Below are positions 1 through 6,872 of a DNA stretch of 37,309 nt, piece after piece (the first letter of the stretch is position 1; each line of letters begins with the position of its first letter). The translations under genes were made by a program, and so were the position numbers. The notes beneath the pieces are model-generated. The model was not told the DNA's origin. It was given only the letters and a program-made list of their open reading frames with translations, and searched no databases. This DNA comes from Rhodospirillales bacterium (lineage in GTDB: Bacteria; Pseudomonadota; Alphaproteobacteria; ATCC43930; CGMCC-115725), in NCBI GenBank assembly GCA_027315365.1, contig DAHUYF010000024.1:1-37309 (forward strand). The letters are read 5' to 3'.

Positions 1-159
1 GGCAAGGCGGGCCTGGCGGTAGCCGCGAAAATCGCTCAGCACGAGGCGCCTGACCGCAAGCCGTCCGGGCTGCACCGCCGCCGCCCGGGGCAGTCCATCC
101 GGTGCCATGTCGCGCATATGGGCATGTTCGCCGGCGTTTGCCAGGCGAGAGGCGCTCAT
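1..159 (-). CDS. recF: RecF, N-terminal fragment (runs off left edge)
   Basis: This is the first 53 codons of a minus-strand gene that continues past the left edge. After a poorly conserved leader of about 35 residues the frame reads VRRLVLSDFRGYRQARL, the usual first beta strand of RecF (family pattern L-x-L-x-x-F-R-N-Y). RecF is an ABC-type ATPase that loads RecA at single-strand gaps; its Walker motifs lie outside the window. The ATG is 39 bases after the dnaN stop, and dnaA-dnaN-recF is a classic bacterial order, which supports the call. The leader is longer than usual, and the ATGs at codons 15 and 18 are possible later starts. The identity rests on a short motif plus context. Confidence 0.8.
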   Translation of the reverse strand, partial: MSASRLANAGEHAHMRDMAPDGLPRAAAVQPGRLAVRRLVLSDFRGYRQARLA

Positions 160-177
160 TACGGCCGTATGTCCAAG

Positions 178-203
178 GCGACCGTCACACGCGACCGTCA
201 CAC
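178..203. repeat. 13-bp tandem duplication over the dnaN stop
   Basis: GCGACCGTCACAC is present twice in a row (178-190 and 191-203). The second copy contains the dnaN stop codon (198-200), so the stop context is duplicated just beyond the gene. It looks like a small slippage duplication; no function is apparent. Confidence 0.8.
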
Positions 204-1316
204 CCGCATCGGCATGAGGACATAGAGCGCGCTCGTATCGGCGCGCTCATGGACGACCGTCGGCGAGGCCGCGTCGGCCATCTGAAAGGCCACCCATTCG
301 CCGCTCATCTGATCGGTGATATCGAGGAGATATCGCGAATTGAAGCCGATCTCGATACTGGGACCGTTGTAACGGACCTCGATCTCCTCGACCGCCGTCC
401 CGTTCTCCGGGCTGGTCGCGGAGAGCGTCAGACTGCCGCGCTCCAGTGCCAGCTTCACCGCGCGACTCTTCTCCGTCGAGATCGTCGACACCCGGTCGAC
501 CGCTTCGGCGAAGGGCTTGCACTCGACCTCGAGGAAGCGGTCATTGCCCGCGGGGATGACCCGTTCGTAATCCGGGAAGGTGCCGTCGATCAGCTTCGAG
601 GTCAGCACCGCGTTGCCGAAGCCGAAGCGGATCTTGGTGTCGGACAGCGAGATCTGCACGTCCTGGTCGATCTCGTCGATGAGCTTGCGGAGTTCGTTCA
701 CCGTCTTGCGCGGTACGATCACGCCGGGCATGCCGGCGGCGCCCTCCGGCAGCGGAACCTCCATCCGTGCCAGGCGATGGCCGTCGGTCGCGACCGCGCG
801 CAGCATCGGCACGTCGTTGCTCTTGGCGGCATGGAGGAAGATGCCGTTCAGGTAGTAGCGCGTCTCCTCGGTCGAGATGGCAAAGCGCGTGCGATCGATC
901 AGCCGCTTCACGTCGGCCGCCGACAGCGTGAAGCCGTGGGCGAGTTCGCCATCCGCCATCAGCGGGTAGTCTTCCGGCGGCAGGCAGGCCAGCGTGAAGG
1001 TGGATCGGCCGGAGCGGACCGTCATCGCCCCTTTGTCGCCGGCGGCGTCGATCTCGATCTGCGCGCCCTCGCGCAGCTTGCGGACGATGTCGTAGAGCGT
1101 GTGTGCCGGCGCGGTGGTCGAGCCCTTGCGCACGCCTTGCGCCGCCACCGAGGCGACGATCTCCAGGTCCATGTCGGTGGCGGACAGCGCCAGTTCGCCG
1201 CTTTCGGCGCGCAGCAGCACGTTCGACAGGATCGGGATGGTATTGCGGCGCTCGACGACGCTCTGCACATGACCCAGGGCGCGAAGCAGGGCGGTGCGTT
1301 CAATGGTCAGTTTCAT
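198..1316 (-). CDS. dnaN: DNA polymerase III beta subunit (sliding clamp)
   Basis: A 372-residue protein, the normal length for DnaN. It starts MKLTIERTALLRALGHVQSV and ends YVLMPMRV; the C-terminal L-M-P-M-R-V/L is the clamp signature. The family forms a ring of two subunits with three domains each that encircles DNA and tethers Pol III, MutS, ligase and other clamp-binding proteins. Motifs such as TDGHRLA (centre) and FPDYERVIP fit domain 2. It lies between dnaA and recF, all on the minus strand. The ATG agrees with the family N-terminus. The 346-bp gap to dnaA suggests it may have its own promoter, but I could not identify one. Confidence 0.97.
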   Translation of the reverse strand: MKLTIERTALLRALGHVQSVVERRNTIPILSNVLLRAESGELALSATDMDLEIVASVAAQGVRKGSTTAPAHTLYDIVRKLREGAQIEIDAAGDKGAMTVRSGRSTFTLACLPPEDYPLMADGELAHGFTLSAADVKRLIDRTRFAISTEETRYYLNGIFLHAAKSNDVPMLRAVATDGHRLARMEVPLPEGAAGMPGVIVPRKTVNELRKLIDEIDQDVQISLSDTKIRFGFGNAVLTSKLIDGTFPDYERVIPAGNDRFLEVECKPFAEAVDRVSTISTEKSRAVKLALERGSLTLSATSPENGTAVEEIEVRYNGPSIEIGFNSRYLLDITDQMSGEWVAFQMADAASPTVVHERADTSALYVLMPMRV

Positions 1317-1662
1317 GGCGGCGGGTTCACGCTCGTTGTGGCGGTTCTTGGCCCCGGAAACCCCTTCGGAAGGCCTACGGGTACCCCCGCCCCAGCGGCC
1401 CCTCGGAACCCCAGCGGAACGGTGGGGAACTATAGCATGACGGGCGGCCGTGGTACACCCGCCGACAGGCGGGAAAACCGCGGAAAAATTGGGGGTTGGG
1501 GAGAGCTGTCAGCTGTCAGCCGTCAGCCGTCAGCGAGCCGGGTGAGGCAGGCTTGCCTGGCGTCGACGCCCGCCCGCCCGCGCGCTTCCTGCGGCGCCGC
1601 GCAGAGGCGCCGCCACTGACGACTCAGCTGCCGGCTGAGAGCTGATCGCTGACGGCTCCCCC
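1317..1662. other. dnaA-dnaN intergenic region (346 bp)
   Basis: This region should hold the dnaN promoter and the end of the dnaA transcript. It contains the AGCYGTC heptamer array and its inverted partner, described separately. I see no strong -35/-10 pair, no DnaA box and no open frame that resembles a protein. The part nearest dnaN (about 1370-1435) is rich in CCCC/GGGG runs and has no recognisable element. Confidence 0.6.
1504..1657. repeat. AGCYGTC heptamer array with distal inverted copy
   Basis: Four head-to-tail heptamers (AGCTGTC twice, then AGCCGTC twice) occupy 1504-1531. The 11-mer AGCCGTCAGCG at 1525-1535 is exactly complementary to CGCTGACGGCT at 1647-1657, just after the dnaA stop, so the two ends can pair around a loop of about 110 bases. 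Further GCTGAGAGCTG-like units lie between. It could be degenerate repeat DNA or a long-range hairpin in the dnaA 3' region; there is no T-tract. Confidence 0.6.
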
Positions 1663-3075
1663 TCATGTTTCCAGCATCCGTCGCAGCAGCTCGATGTCCT
1701 CGGCCAGCGTTCGGTCGTTGGCCCGCAGCTCCTCGATCTTGCGCACGGCATGCATCACCGTGGTGTGGTCGCGGCCGCCGAACTTGCGGCCGATCTCGGG
1801 CAGCGAGCGCGGCGTCAGCTGCTTGCACAGATACATCGCCACCTGGCGCGGCCGTGCCACGGCGCGGGCGCGGCGGGCGGAATGCATGTCGGCGAGGCGG
1901 ATGTTGTAGTGCTCGGCCACCCGCTTCTGGATCTCGTCGATGGTGACGCGCCGGTCGTTGGCGCGCAGCAGATCGTGCAGCACCTCCTGCGCGCTTTCGA
2001 TGGTGATGGCGCGGCCGACGAGCTGGGCGTGGGCGACGATACGATTGAGTGCGCCTTCGAGCTCGCGCACGTTGGAGGTGATTTTGTGCGCCAGGAACTC
2101 CAGCACCTTAATCGGGATCTGCATGCCCTGATGCTCGGCCTTGGCCTGCAGGATGCCGAGACGCAGCTCGTAGGTGGTGGGGTGGATGTCGGCGACCAGG
2201 CCCCAGCCCAGCCGCGAGCGCATGCGCTCCTCCATCCCCTCGAGGTCGGACGGCGACTTGTCGGCGGAGATGATGACCTGCCGGTTCTGGTCGACTAGCG
2301 CATTGAAGGTATGGAAGAACTCCTCCTGGGTAGAGTCCTTGCCGCTGATGAACTGCACATCGTCGATCATCAGCACATCGACCGAGCGGAACTGCTCCTT
2401 GAAGGCCATGGTGTCCTTGAAGCGCAGCGCCCGGATGAACTGGTACATAAATTTTTCGGCCGAGAGGTAGATCAGCTTGCGCGACGGCTCGTGCGTGCGG
2501 ATGTGCCAGGCGATGGCGTGCATGAGATGCGTCTTGCCAAGCCCGACCCCGCCGTAAAGGAAGAGCGGGTTGAAGGGCACGGAACGACCTGGGCCGACCG
2601 AGGATTCCGCGACCCGGCGCGCGGCCGCGTGAGCGAGTTCATTTGGCTTGCCGACGACGAAATTCTCGAAGGTGAAGCGCGGATCGAGCGCGGCACCGAT
2701 CTCCTTTTCCTCGCCCTGCTCGTGCGCGGCGGCGCTCTCCTTTTCCCGGCCGGCGGCGGGCTCCCGGCCGACCGGGCTCGCCGGTGCGGCGGGCTCGGCG
2801 GCGCCGCTGACGAAGATGTCGATGACCGAGATCGCCGTGTTCTCGGCGTTCCACAGCGCCCGGATGCGATCCGCGTAATGCGCGGCCACCCAGTCGCGCA
2901 GGAAGCGCGTCGGCACGCCAATACGCACGCGGCCCTCCTGAACCTCGGCGAGCGTCATCGATTTCAGCCAGCTGCGGAAGGCGGCCTCGCCGAACTCTTC
3001 GCGTAGTCGCCCGCGCACGCGCGCCCATTGCCCCTGAATGTCGCTGCCGCTCGCCGGCGTCATCGGCTTCGCCAT
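1663..3075 (-). CDS. dnaA: Chromosomal replication initiator DnaA
   Basis: 470 residues from the chosen ATG. An upstream in-frame ATG at 3099 exists, but 3075 has AAGGAG 7 bases before it and gives the usual N-terminus. Domain I is about residues 14-90 ([14 protein letters not shown]). A low-complexity Ala/Glu linker (domain II) covers about 91-130. The AAA+ domain follows, with Walker [11 protein letters not shown] near 175-184 and Walker [10 protein letters not shown]. Domain IV at the C-terminus carries the DnaA-box-binding signature [17 protein letters not shown]. DnaA-ATP binds TTATCCACA-type boxes and opens the origin. It stands alone between long gaps, with rpsT upstream and dnaN downstream, an arrangement common in Alphaproteobacteria. 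No key residue is missing. Confidence 0.98.
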   Translation of the reverse strand: MAKPMTPASGSDIQGQWARVRGRLREEFGEAAFRSWLKSMTLAEVQEGRVRIGVPTRFLRDWVAAHYADRIRALWNAENTAISVIDIFVSGAAEPAAPASPVGREPAAGREKESAAAHEQGEEKEIGAALDPRFTFENFVVGKPNELAHAAARRVAESSVGPGRSVPFNPLFLYGGVGLGKTHLMHAIAWHIRTHEPSRKLIYLSAEKFMYQFIRALRFKDTMAFKEQFRSVDVLMIDDVQFISGKDSTQEEFFHTFNALVDQNRQVIISADKSPSDLEGMEERMRSRLGWGLVADIHPTTYELRLGILQAKAEHQGMQIPIKVLEFLAHKITSNVRELEGALNRIVAHAQLVGRAITIESAQEVLHDLLRANDRRVTIDEIQKRVAEHYNIRLADMHSARRARAVARPRQVAMYLCKQLTPRSLPEIGRKFGGRDHTTVMHAVRKIEELRANDRTLAEDIELLRRMLET

Positions 3076-3565
3076 GCCGTCACTCCTTCGCGCGAGCATG
3101 CGGTGCGGCCTTGCCGGTTGGATGGAGCGCGGGCTGCCGCGGCTTATCCATCGTTGTTGCAGGAAGAGTTTGCCAACCGTTTCCCGACGCGCAATGCGCT
3201 GTCGAGCTTGATTTTGTTGTCACCACATCCCCCCGGAAGAAACTCACTCACTCGGACGCAAGTTCCCTCGCTCGACGCTGGAGCCGCTCTCCCTCGCCGA
3301 TTTCGTGACCCGGTAAGCGCAGTTACACGAACGTGCTAACCCTCTACTTACCCGCCCACCGCTAAACGCTTGTCAGCAGTCGCCGGCAACGCAGTTCAGG
3401 CCCTTGGCCGTGTCTCGGATCTGCAATTGCCGCCCGTCGAGAACTCTAACGAAGCATCCGGCTTGAAGGCAATATGACCGAAAGGTGAACGCCCCAGATT
3501 TTTTCCGCCTGTGGCGGCGAACACGCAATGACGCGCGCGTCACGATTCATCTCGACAAAGAAAAA
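3076..3565. other. dnaA upstream region; possible but unproven origin
   Basis: About 490 bases without a gene between dnaA and the rpsT terminator. It must carry the dnaA promoter and leader. I find one good DnaA-box-like site, TTATCCATC at 3144-3152 (7 of 9 to TTATCCACA), and somewhat AT-richer stretches near 3200-3240 and 3480-3500. I do not find the cluster of boxes or the AT-rich 13-mers expected of a full oriC. The single box close to dnaA would suit autoregulation. No clear sigma-70 promoter could be chosen. Confidence 0.4.
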
Positions 3566-3593
3566 GCGCCGCAGCTCCTATGGCCTGCGGCGC
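3554..3593 (-). terminator. Intrinsic terminator of rpsT
   Basis: On the minus strand a perfect 9-bp stem, GCGCCGCAG / CTGCGGCGC (3593-3585 with 3574-3566), encloses a 10-base loop and is followed at once by TTTTTCTTT. It starts 31 bases after the rpsT stop, the textbook form of a rho-independent terminator. Confidence 0.9.
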
Positions 3594-3623
3594 GTTCTTC
3601 GTGCGGCGTGTCGTGTGTGACGG

Positions 3624-3884
3624 TCAGAGCGCCTTGATGCGCGCGGAGAGGCGCGACAATCTGCGCGAGACGGTGTTCTTGTGCATCACGCCCTTTTGCG
3701 CGCCGCGATGCATCTCGGGCTGCGCCTCCTTCAGCGCCGCCCGCGCTCCTTCTTTGTCGCCGGCGGCGATCGCGGCTTCGATCTTCTTGACGAATGTGCG
3801 GATGCGGGAAACCCGCGCGCGATTGACCGCGGTGCGCCGTGCGGTCTGGCGGATGCGCTTTTCTGCCGAAACATGTGTGGCCAT
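3624..3884 (-). CDS. rpsT: 30S ribosomal protein S20
   Basis: 86 residues, very basic, starting [20 protein letters not shown] and containing the S20 features [15 protein letters not shown] and [18 protein letters not shown]20 is a three-helix bundle that binds 16S rRNA early in assembly. Its length is normal. It is monocistronic here: its own promoter (-10 at 3928-3933) and its own intrinsic terminator flank it. The position next to dnaA on the same strand is a conserved alphaproteobacterial arrangement. The ATG gives the standard N-terminus. Confidence 0.97.
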   Translation of the reverse strand: MATHVSAEKRIRQTARRTAVNRARVSRIRTFVKKIEAAIAAGDKEGARAALKEAQPEMHRGAQKGVMHKNTVSRRLSRLSARIKAL

Positions 3885-3927
3885 GGGCCGACCTGCCGTC
3901 TTTCAACTTGTCCTGCGGAGAGCGGCG

Positions 3928-3956
3928 CTTATAGCCGCGCGAGCCGCGCGCGTCAA
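3928..3956 (-). promoter_or_regulatory. Sigma-70-type promoter of rpsT
   Basis: On the minus strand, TTGACG (3956-3951), a 17-base spacer and TATAAG (3933-3928) make an almost ideal housekeeping promoter. The -10 ends 43 bases before the rpsT ATG, giving a leader of about 36 bases. This is the clearest promoter in the window, as expected for a ribosomal protein gene. Confidence 0.8.
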
Positions 3957-3993
3957 GCGCGCGGGGCGGACCGTGTGGGGCGGACCGCACGGC

Positions 3994-4010
3994 GTTAACC
4001 GAGGTTAACC
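3994..4010. promoter_or_regulatory. Tandem GTTAACC sites upstream of rpsT
   Basis: GTTAACC occurs at 3994-4000 and again at 4004-4010, one helical turn apart, just upstream of the rpsT promoter. TTAACC is the half-site of the cell-cycle regulator CtrA, but the classical full site has TTAA-N7-TTAA and here the spacer is 6. It could be a CtrA-like site, another operator, or chance. Confidence 0.3.
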
Positions 4011-4039
4011 CGGGCCCGCCCGTGTGCCGGCGGGCCCGG
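4010..4039 (-). terminator. GC-rich hairpin after echA
   Basis: CCGGGCCCGCC (4010-4020) and GGCGGGCCCGG (4029-4039) form an 11-bp perfect stem with an 8-base loop, starting 21 bases after the echA stop. There is no U-tract on either strand, so it is a weak or factor-assisted terminator, or an mRNA 3'-end stabiliser, rather than a standard intrinsic terminator. Confidence 0.5.
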
Positions 4040-4060
4040 CCCGGTTGCCGAAAAATGAGG

Positions 4061-4837
4061 CTACCGATTCCTGAAGTTCGGCTTTCGCTTCTCGACGAAG
4101 GCGGCCATGCCTTCCTTCTGGTCCTCGGTCGCGAAGAGCGAGTGGAAGACGCGCCGCTCGAAGCGCACGCCCTCGGCCAGCGTCGTCTCGTAGGCGCGGT
4201 TGACGGCTTCCTTGGCAATCATCACCGCCGGCCGCGACAGGCCGGCGATGCGCCGGGCGACGCCGAGCGCCTCCTCCAGCAGCGTCGCGGCGGGCACCAC
4301 TCGGCTGACGAGGCCGCTGCGCTCGGCCTCGGCCGCATCCATGGTGCGGCCGGTGAGGACCATCTCCATCGCCTTCGCCTTGCCGACGAAACGCGTCAGC
4401 CGCTGCGTGCCGCCGGCGCCGGGAATGACGCCCAGCAGGATCTCCGGCTGGCCGAACTTGGCGGTGTCGGCGGCGATGATGGTGTCGCACATCATCGCCA
4501 CTTCGCAGCCGCCGCCCAGCGCATGGCCCGCCACGGCGGCGATGATCGGCTTGCGGCAGGTGGTGATGCGCTCCCAGCCATCGGTGATGAAGTCCGAGAG
4601 ATAGACGTCCATATAGCCGCGTCCCGCCATCTCCTTGATGTCGGCGCCGGCGGCGAAGGCCTTGTCGCTGCCGGTGATGATGACGGCGCCGATCGCCTCG
4701 TCCGCCTCGAAGCCGTCGAGCGCCCGGCCGAGCTCGCGGACCAGCGCATCGCACAAGGCATTGAGCGCCTTGGGGCGGTTGAGCCGGATGAGGCCCACAG
4801 GGCCGTGCGTCTCGACCAGGATGTTTTCATAAGCCAT
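4061..4837 (-). CDS. echA: Enoyl-CoA hydratase (crotonase family)
   Basis: 258 residues, normal for a bacterial crotonase. The oxyanion-hole region [11 protein letters not shown] lies at about 60-70. The two catalytic glutamates are visible as E112 (GGGCEVAM) and E132 ([19 protein letters not shown]), 20 apart as in rat mitochondrial hydratase. The family adds water to trans-2-enoyl-CoA in beta-oxidation, giving (S)-3-hydroxyacyl-CoA. It lies 39 bases after the small secreted-protein gene, in the same direction as mutM. Having both glutamates favours a true hydratase over an isomerase; the exact chain-length preference cannot be read. echA next to rpsT and mutM is a recurrent alphaproteobacterial order with no obvious metabolic logic. 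Confidence 0.92.
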   Translation of the reverse strand: MAYENILVETHGPVGLIRLNRPKALNALCDALVRELGRALDGFEADEAIGAVIITGSDKAFAAGADIKEMAGRGYMDVYLSDFITDGWERITTCRKPIIAAVAGHALGGGCEVAMMCDTIIAADTAKFGQPEILLGVIPGAGGTQRLTRFVGKAKAMEMVLTGRTMDAAEAERSGLVSRVVPAATLLEEALGVARRIAGLSRPAVMIAKEAVNRAYETTLAEGVRFERRVFHSLFATEDQKEGMAAFVEKRKPNFRNR

Positions 4838-4876
4838 CGAAGACCTCCGCAGATGAGCCGGCGCCGCAACAGACTC

Positions 4877-5239
4877 CTAACGCGGCGACAGGGTGAAGCC
4901 CACGGTGAGCGCCCCGTCGGACCCGTGGAAATCGAGCCGCAGCGTTTCGCCGTCCCGCCGCCATGCATCGGCGCCGGCCGCCTTCCAGCCGAGCTGCGGC
5001 AGCGTCGCCGCATAGAAGCGCTGCACCGCGCCGCGTGCGAGCGCGCCGCGGGCTTGCGCCTCGACGATGCGGCCCTGCGGCTTGTCGAAGGTGAGCGCCG
5101 AGCCCGCCACCGGCTGCAGTCCCGGCATCAACGGCACGTCCTCGGTGCCGGCGACGAAGCTGTCGGCGAGCGCCGGCGCTGGGACCAGCAGCAGCAGCAG
5201 GAGTGCGACGCGGCGAAGCATGGGGGATCGTAGCCTCAT
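4877..5239 (-). CDS. Small exported protein of unknown function
   Basis: 120 residues. The ATG overlaps the mutM stop as ATGA (5239-5236), so translation is probably coupled. The N-terminus is a clear Sec signal peptide: Arg-rich start, a VALLLLLLVP core and an ALA cleavage site near residue 25. The mature part of about 95 residues has no cysteine and no transmembrane segment. It contains DVPLMPGLQ, a GRIVEA stretch, RFYAATLPQLGW and a C-terminal alternating pattern (LRLDFHGSDG, LTVGFTLSPR) suggesting a small alpha/beta fold. I do not recognise a named family; the order mutM / small secreted protein / echA seems recurrent in related bacteria, from memory. A periplasmic role is inferred only from the signal peptide. 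Confidence 0.8.
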   Translation of the reverse strand: MRLRSPMLRRVALLLLLLVPAPALADSFVAGTEDVPLMPGLQPVAGSALTFDKPQGRIVEAQARGALARGAVQRFYAATLPQLGWKAAGADAWRRDGETLRLDFHGSDGALTVGFTLSPR

Positions 5240-6075
5240 CGCTGGCGCTTGCCGCAATAAAAAGTCGAGCGGCCGGCCTGGACGATCCGCTTGATGCCGT
5301 AGCGGCAGGCGCAGTCGGGGCAACGCTCGCCCTCCTTGCCGTAGACCGCCCACTGATGTTGGAAATAGCCCAGTTCCCCCGACGCCTGGACGTAATCCCT
5401 GAGGCTCGACCCGCCGGCGGCGATGGCGCGCTCCAGCACCTCGCGGATGGCCTGCGCCAGCCGCTCGGCGCGCATGCCGGTCACCGTGCCGGCGAGCCGC
5501 TTGGGCGAGAGCCCGGCATAGTAGAGGCTTTCCGACACATAGATATTGCCGAGCCCGGCAACGACGCGCTGATCGAGCAGCGCCGCCTTGATCGGCGTCG
5601 CCTTGCCGTCGAGCCGCGCGGCGAGCGCCGGCCCGTTGAACGCGTTGCCGAGCGGCTCGGGCCCGAGATGCGCGAAGAATTTATGGTGCTCGATCTCCTC
5701 GGCGCGGGCGTAGTCGAGCAGGCCGAAGCGGCGGGCATCGTTGAAGCGCAGCTCGGTGCCGTCCTCGAGCGTGAAGATGACGTGATCATGTGGATCGGCG
5801 GGTGCTGTCGCGCCGTTTCCCGGCGCCGACAGCACCAGCCGCCCGGACATGCCGAGATGGGCGATGACGACGCCGCCATCATCGAGATGGAGCAGGATGT
5901 ACTTGGCGCGCCGGCCGAGGCGCAGGACGCGCCGCCCCTCGACGCACTGCCTGAGGTCGGGCGGCATCGGCAGGCGCAGGTCGGCGCGGTTGAGCCTCAA
6001 TCGCGTCACCCGCCGTCCCTCTAGGCGCAGCGCCAGGCCGCGCCTTACCGTTTCGACTTCCGGCAGCTCGGGCAT
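5236..6075 (-). CDS. mutM: Formamidopyrimidine-DNA glycosylase (Fpg/MutM)
   Basis: 279 residues beginning MPELPEVETVRRGL. After Met removal Pro1 is the Schiff-base nucleophile and Glu2 assists; the beta-turn lysine is K58 (GRRAKYILLH). The enzyme excises 8-oxoguanine and formamidopyrimidines and nicks the strand. An upstream in-frame start at 6105 is rejected because Pro must be residue 2. The helix-two-turn-helix region (DQRVVAGLGNIYVSE) is present. Oddity: the C-terminal zinc finger reads CPDCAC early and then STFYCGKRQR, so the fourth family cysteine (C-x2-C-Q-R/K) is Arg; an extra Cys (the C of ACR) occurs near the first pair. It is divergent from ubiE across 46 bp and translationally coupled to the next gene. 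Confidence 0.95.
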   Translation of the reverse strand: MPELPEVETVRRGLALRLEGRRVTRLRLNRADLRLPMPPDLRQCVEGRRVLRLGRRAKYILLHLDDGGVVIAHLGMSGRLVLSAPGNGATAPADPHDHVIFTLEDGTELRFNDARRFGLLDYARAEEIEHHKFFAHLGPEPLGNAFNGPALAARLDGKATPIKAALLDQRVVAGLGNIYVSESLYYAGLSPKRLAGTVTGMRAERLAQAIREVLERAIAAGGSSLRDYVQASGELGYFQHQWAVYGKEGERCPDCACRYGIKRIVQAGRSTFYCGKRQR

Positions 6076-6121
6076 GGCCGCTGGTGTAGCGCCTCCGGGC
6101 CTCAAGCGCTATGGTCCGGGC

Positions 6122-6865
6122 ATGGCGGAGAGCGAAACCGATTTCGGCTATCGCCGGGTCAAATCGGAGGACAAGGCGCGGCTGGTGCGCCAGGTCTTCG
6201 ACAGCGTGTCGCCGCGTTACGACCTCATGAACGATCTCATGAGCGGCGGGGTGCATCGCTTGTGGAAGGCGGAGCTCATCGATCGGCTGGCGCCGCGCCC
6301 GGGGCAGGTCCTGCTCGACGTCGCCGGCGGCACCGGCGACGTCGCCGAGCGCTTCCTGGCGCGCGCCGGTGACGGCATCGCCATCGTCTGCGACATCAAC
6401 CAGAGCATGATCGCCCAGGGCCGCGACCGCGCCATCGATGCCGGCCGGCTCTCCGGCATCGCCTGGGTGTGCGGCGACGCCGAGCATCTGCCCGTGGCCG
6501 ATACCAGCGTCGACGCCTATACCATCGCCTTCGGCCTGCGCAACGTCACCGACATCGCGGCGGCGCTGGCCGAAGCGCGGCGGGTGCTGAAGCCCGGTGG
6601 CCGCTTCCTGTGCCTGGAGTTCAGCCGGGTCGAGGCGCCGCTGCTGCGCCAAGCCTACGACTTCTACTCCTTCGCCGTGCTGCCACTGCTCGGCGCGGTG
6701 GTGGCGCGCGACCGCGACGCCTATCAATACCTGGTCGAGAGCATCCGCCGCTTCCCGCCGCAGGCCGAGCTCGCGCGGATGATGGAGGAGGCCGGGCTCG
6801 AGCGGGTGAGCTTCCGCAATCTCACCGGCGGCATCGCCGCGCTTCATTCCGGCTGGCGGCTTTAA
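6122..6865 (+). CDS. ubiE: Ubiquinone/menaquinone C-methyltransferase UbiE
   Basis: 247 residues. The typical N-terminus (TDFGYRRVKSEDKARLVRQV) is followed by FDSVSPRYDLMNDLMSGGVHRLWK, the UbiE signature, SAM motif I DVAGGTGDVAERF and the second signature around YTIAFGLRNVTD. The enzyme C-methylates the quinone ring precursor (2-polyprenyl-6-methoxy-1,4-benzoquinol) using SAM. The ATG at 6122 was chosen over earlier frame starts because it gives the family N-terminus; the Shine-Dalgarno sequence is weak. ubiB follows after 7 bases, forming a quinone operon. The divergent gap to mutM is only 46 bp, so the promoters must be very compact or overlap the coding ends. Confidence 0.96.
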   Translation: MAESETDFGYRRVKSEDKARLVRQVFDSVSPRYDLMNDLMSGGVHRLWKAELIDRLAPRPGQVLLDVAGGTGDVAERFLARAGDGIAIVCDINQSMIAQGRDRAIDAGRLSGIAWVCGDAEHLPVADTSVDAYTIAFGLRNVTDIAAALAEARRVLKPGGRFLCLEFSRVEAPLLRQAYDFYSFAVLPLLGAVVARDRDAYQYLVESIRRFPPQAELARMMEEAGLERVSFRNLTGGIAALHSGWRL

Positions 6866-6872
6866 GACCGCC

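Noticed and set aside
3076-3565. Confident oriC call
   Set aside because: Only one near-consensus DnaA box and no clear AT-rich unwinding repeats; alphaproteobacterial origins are often elsewhere.
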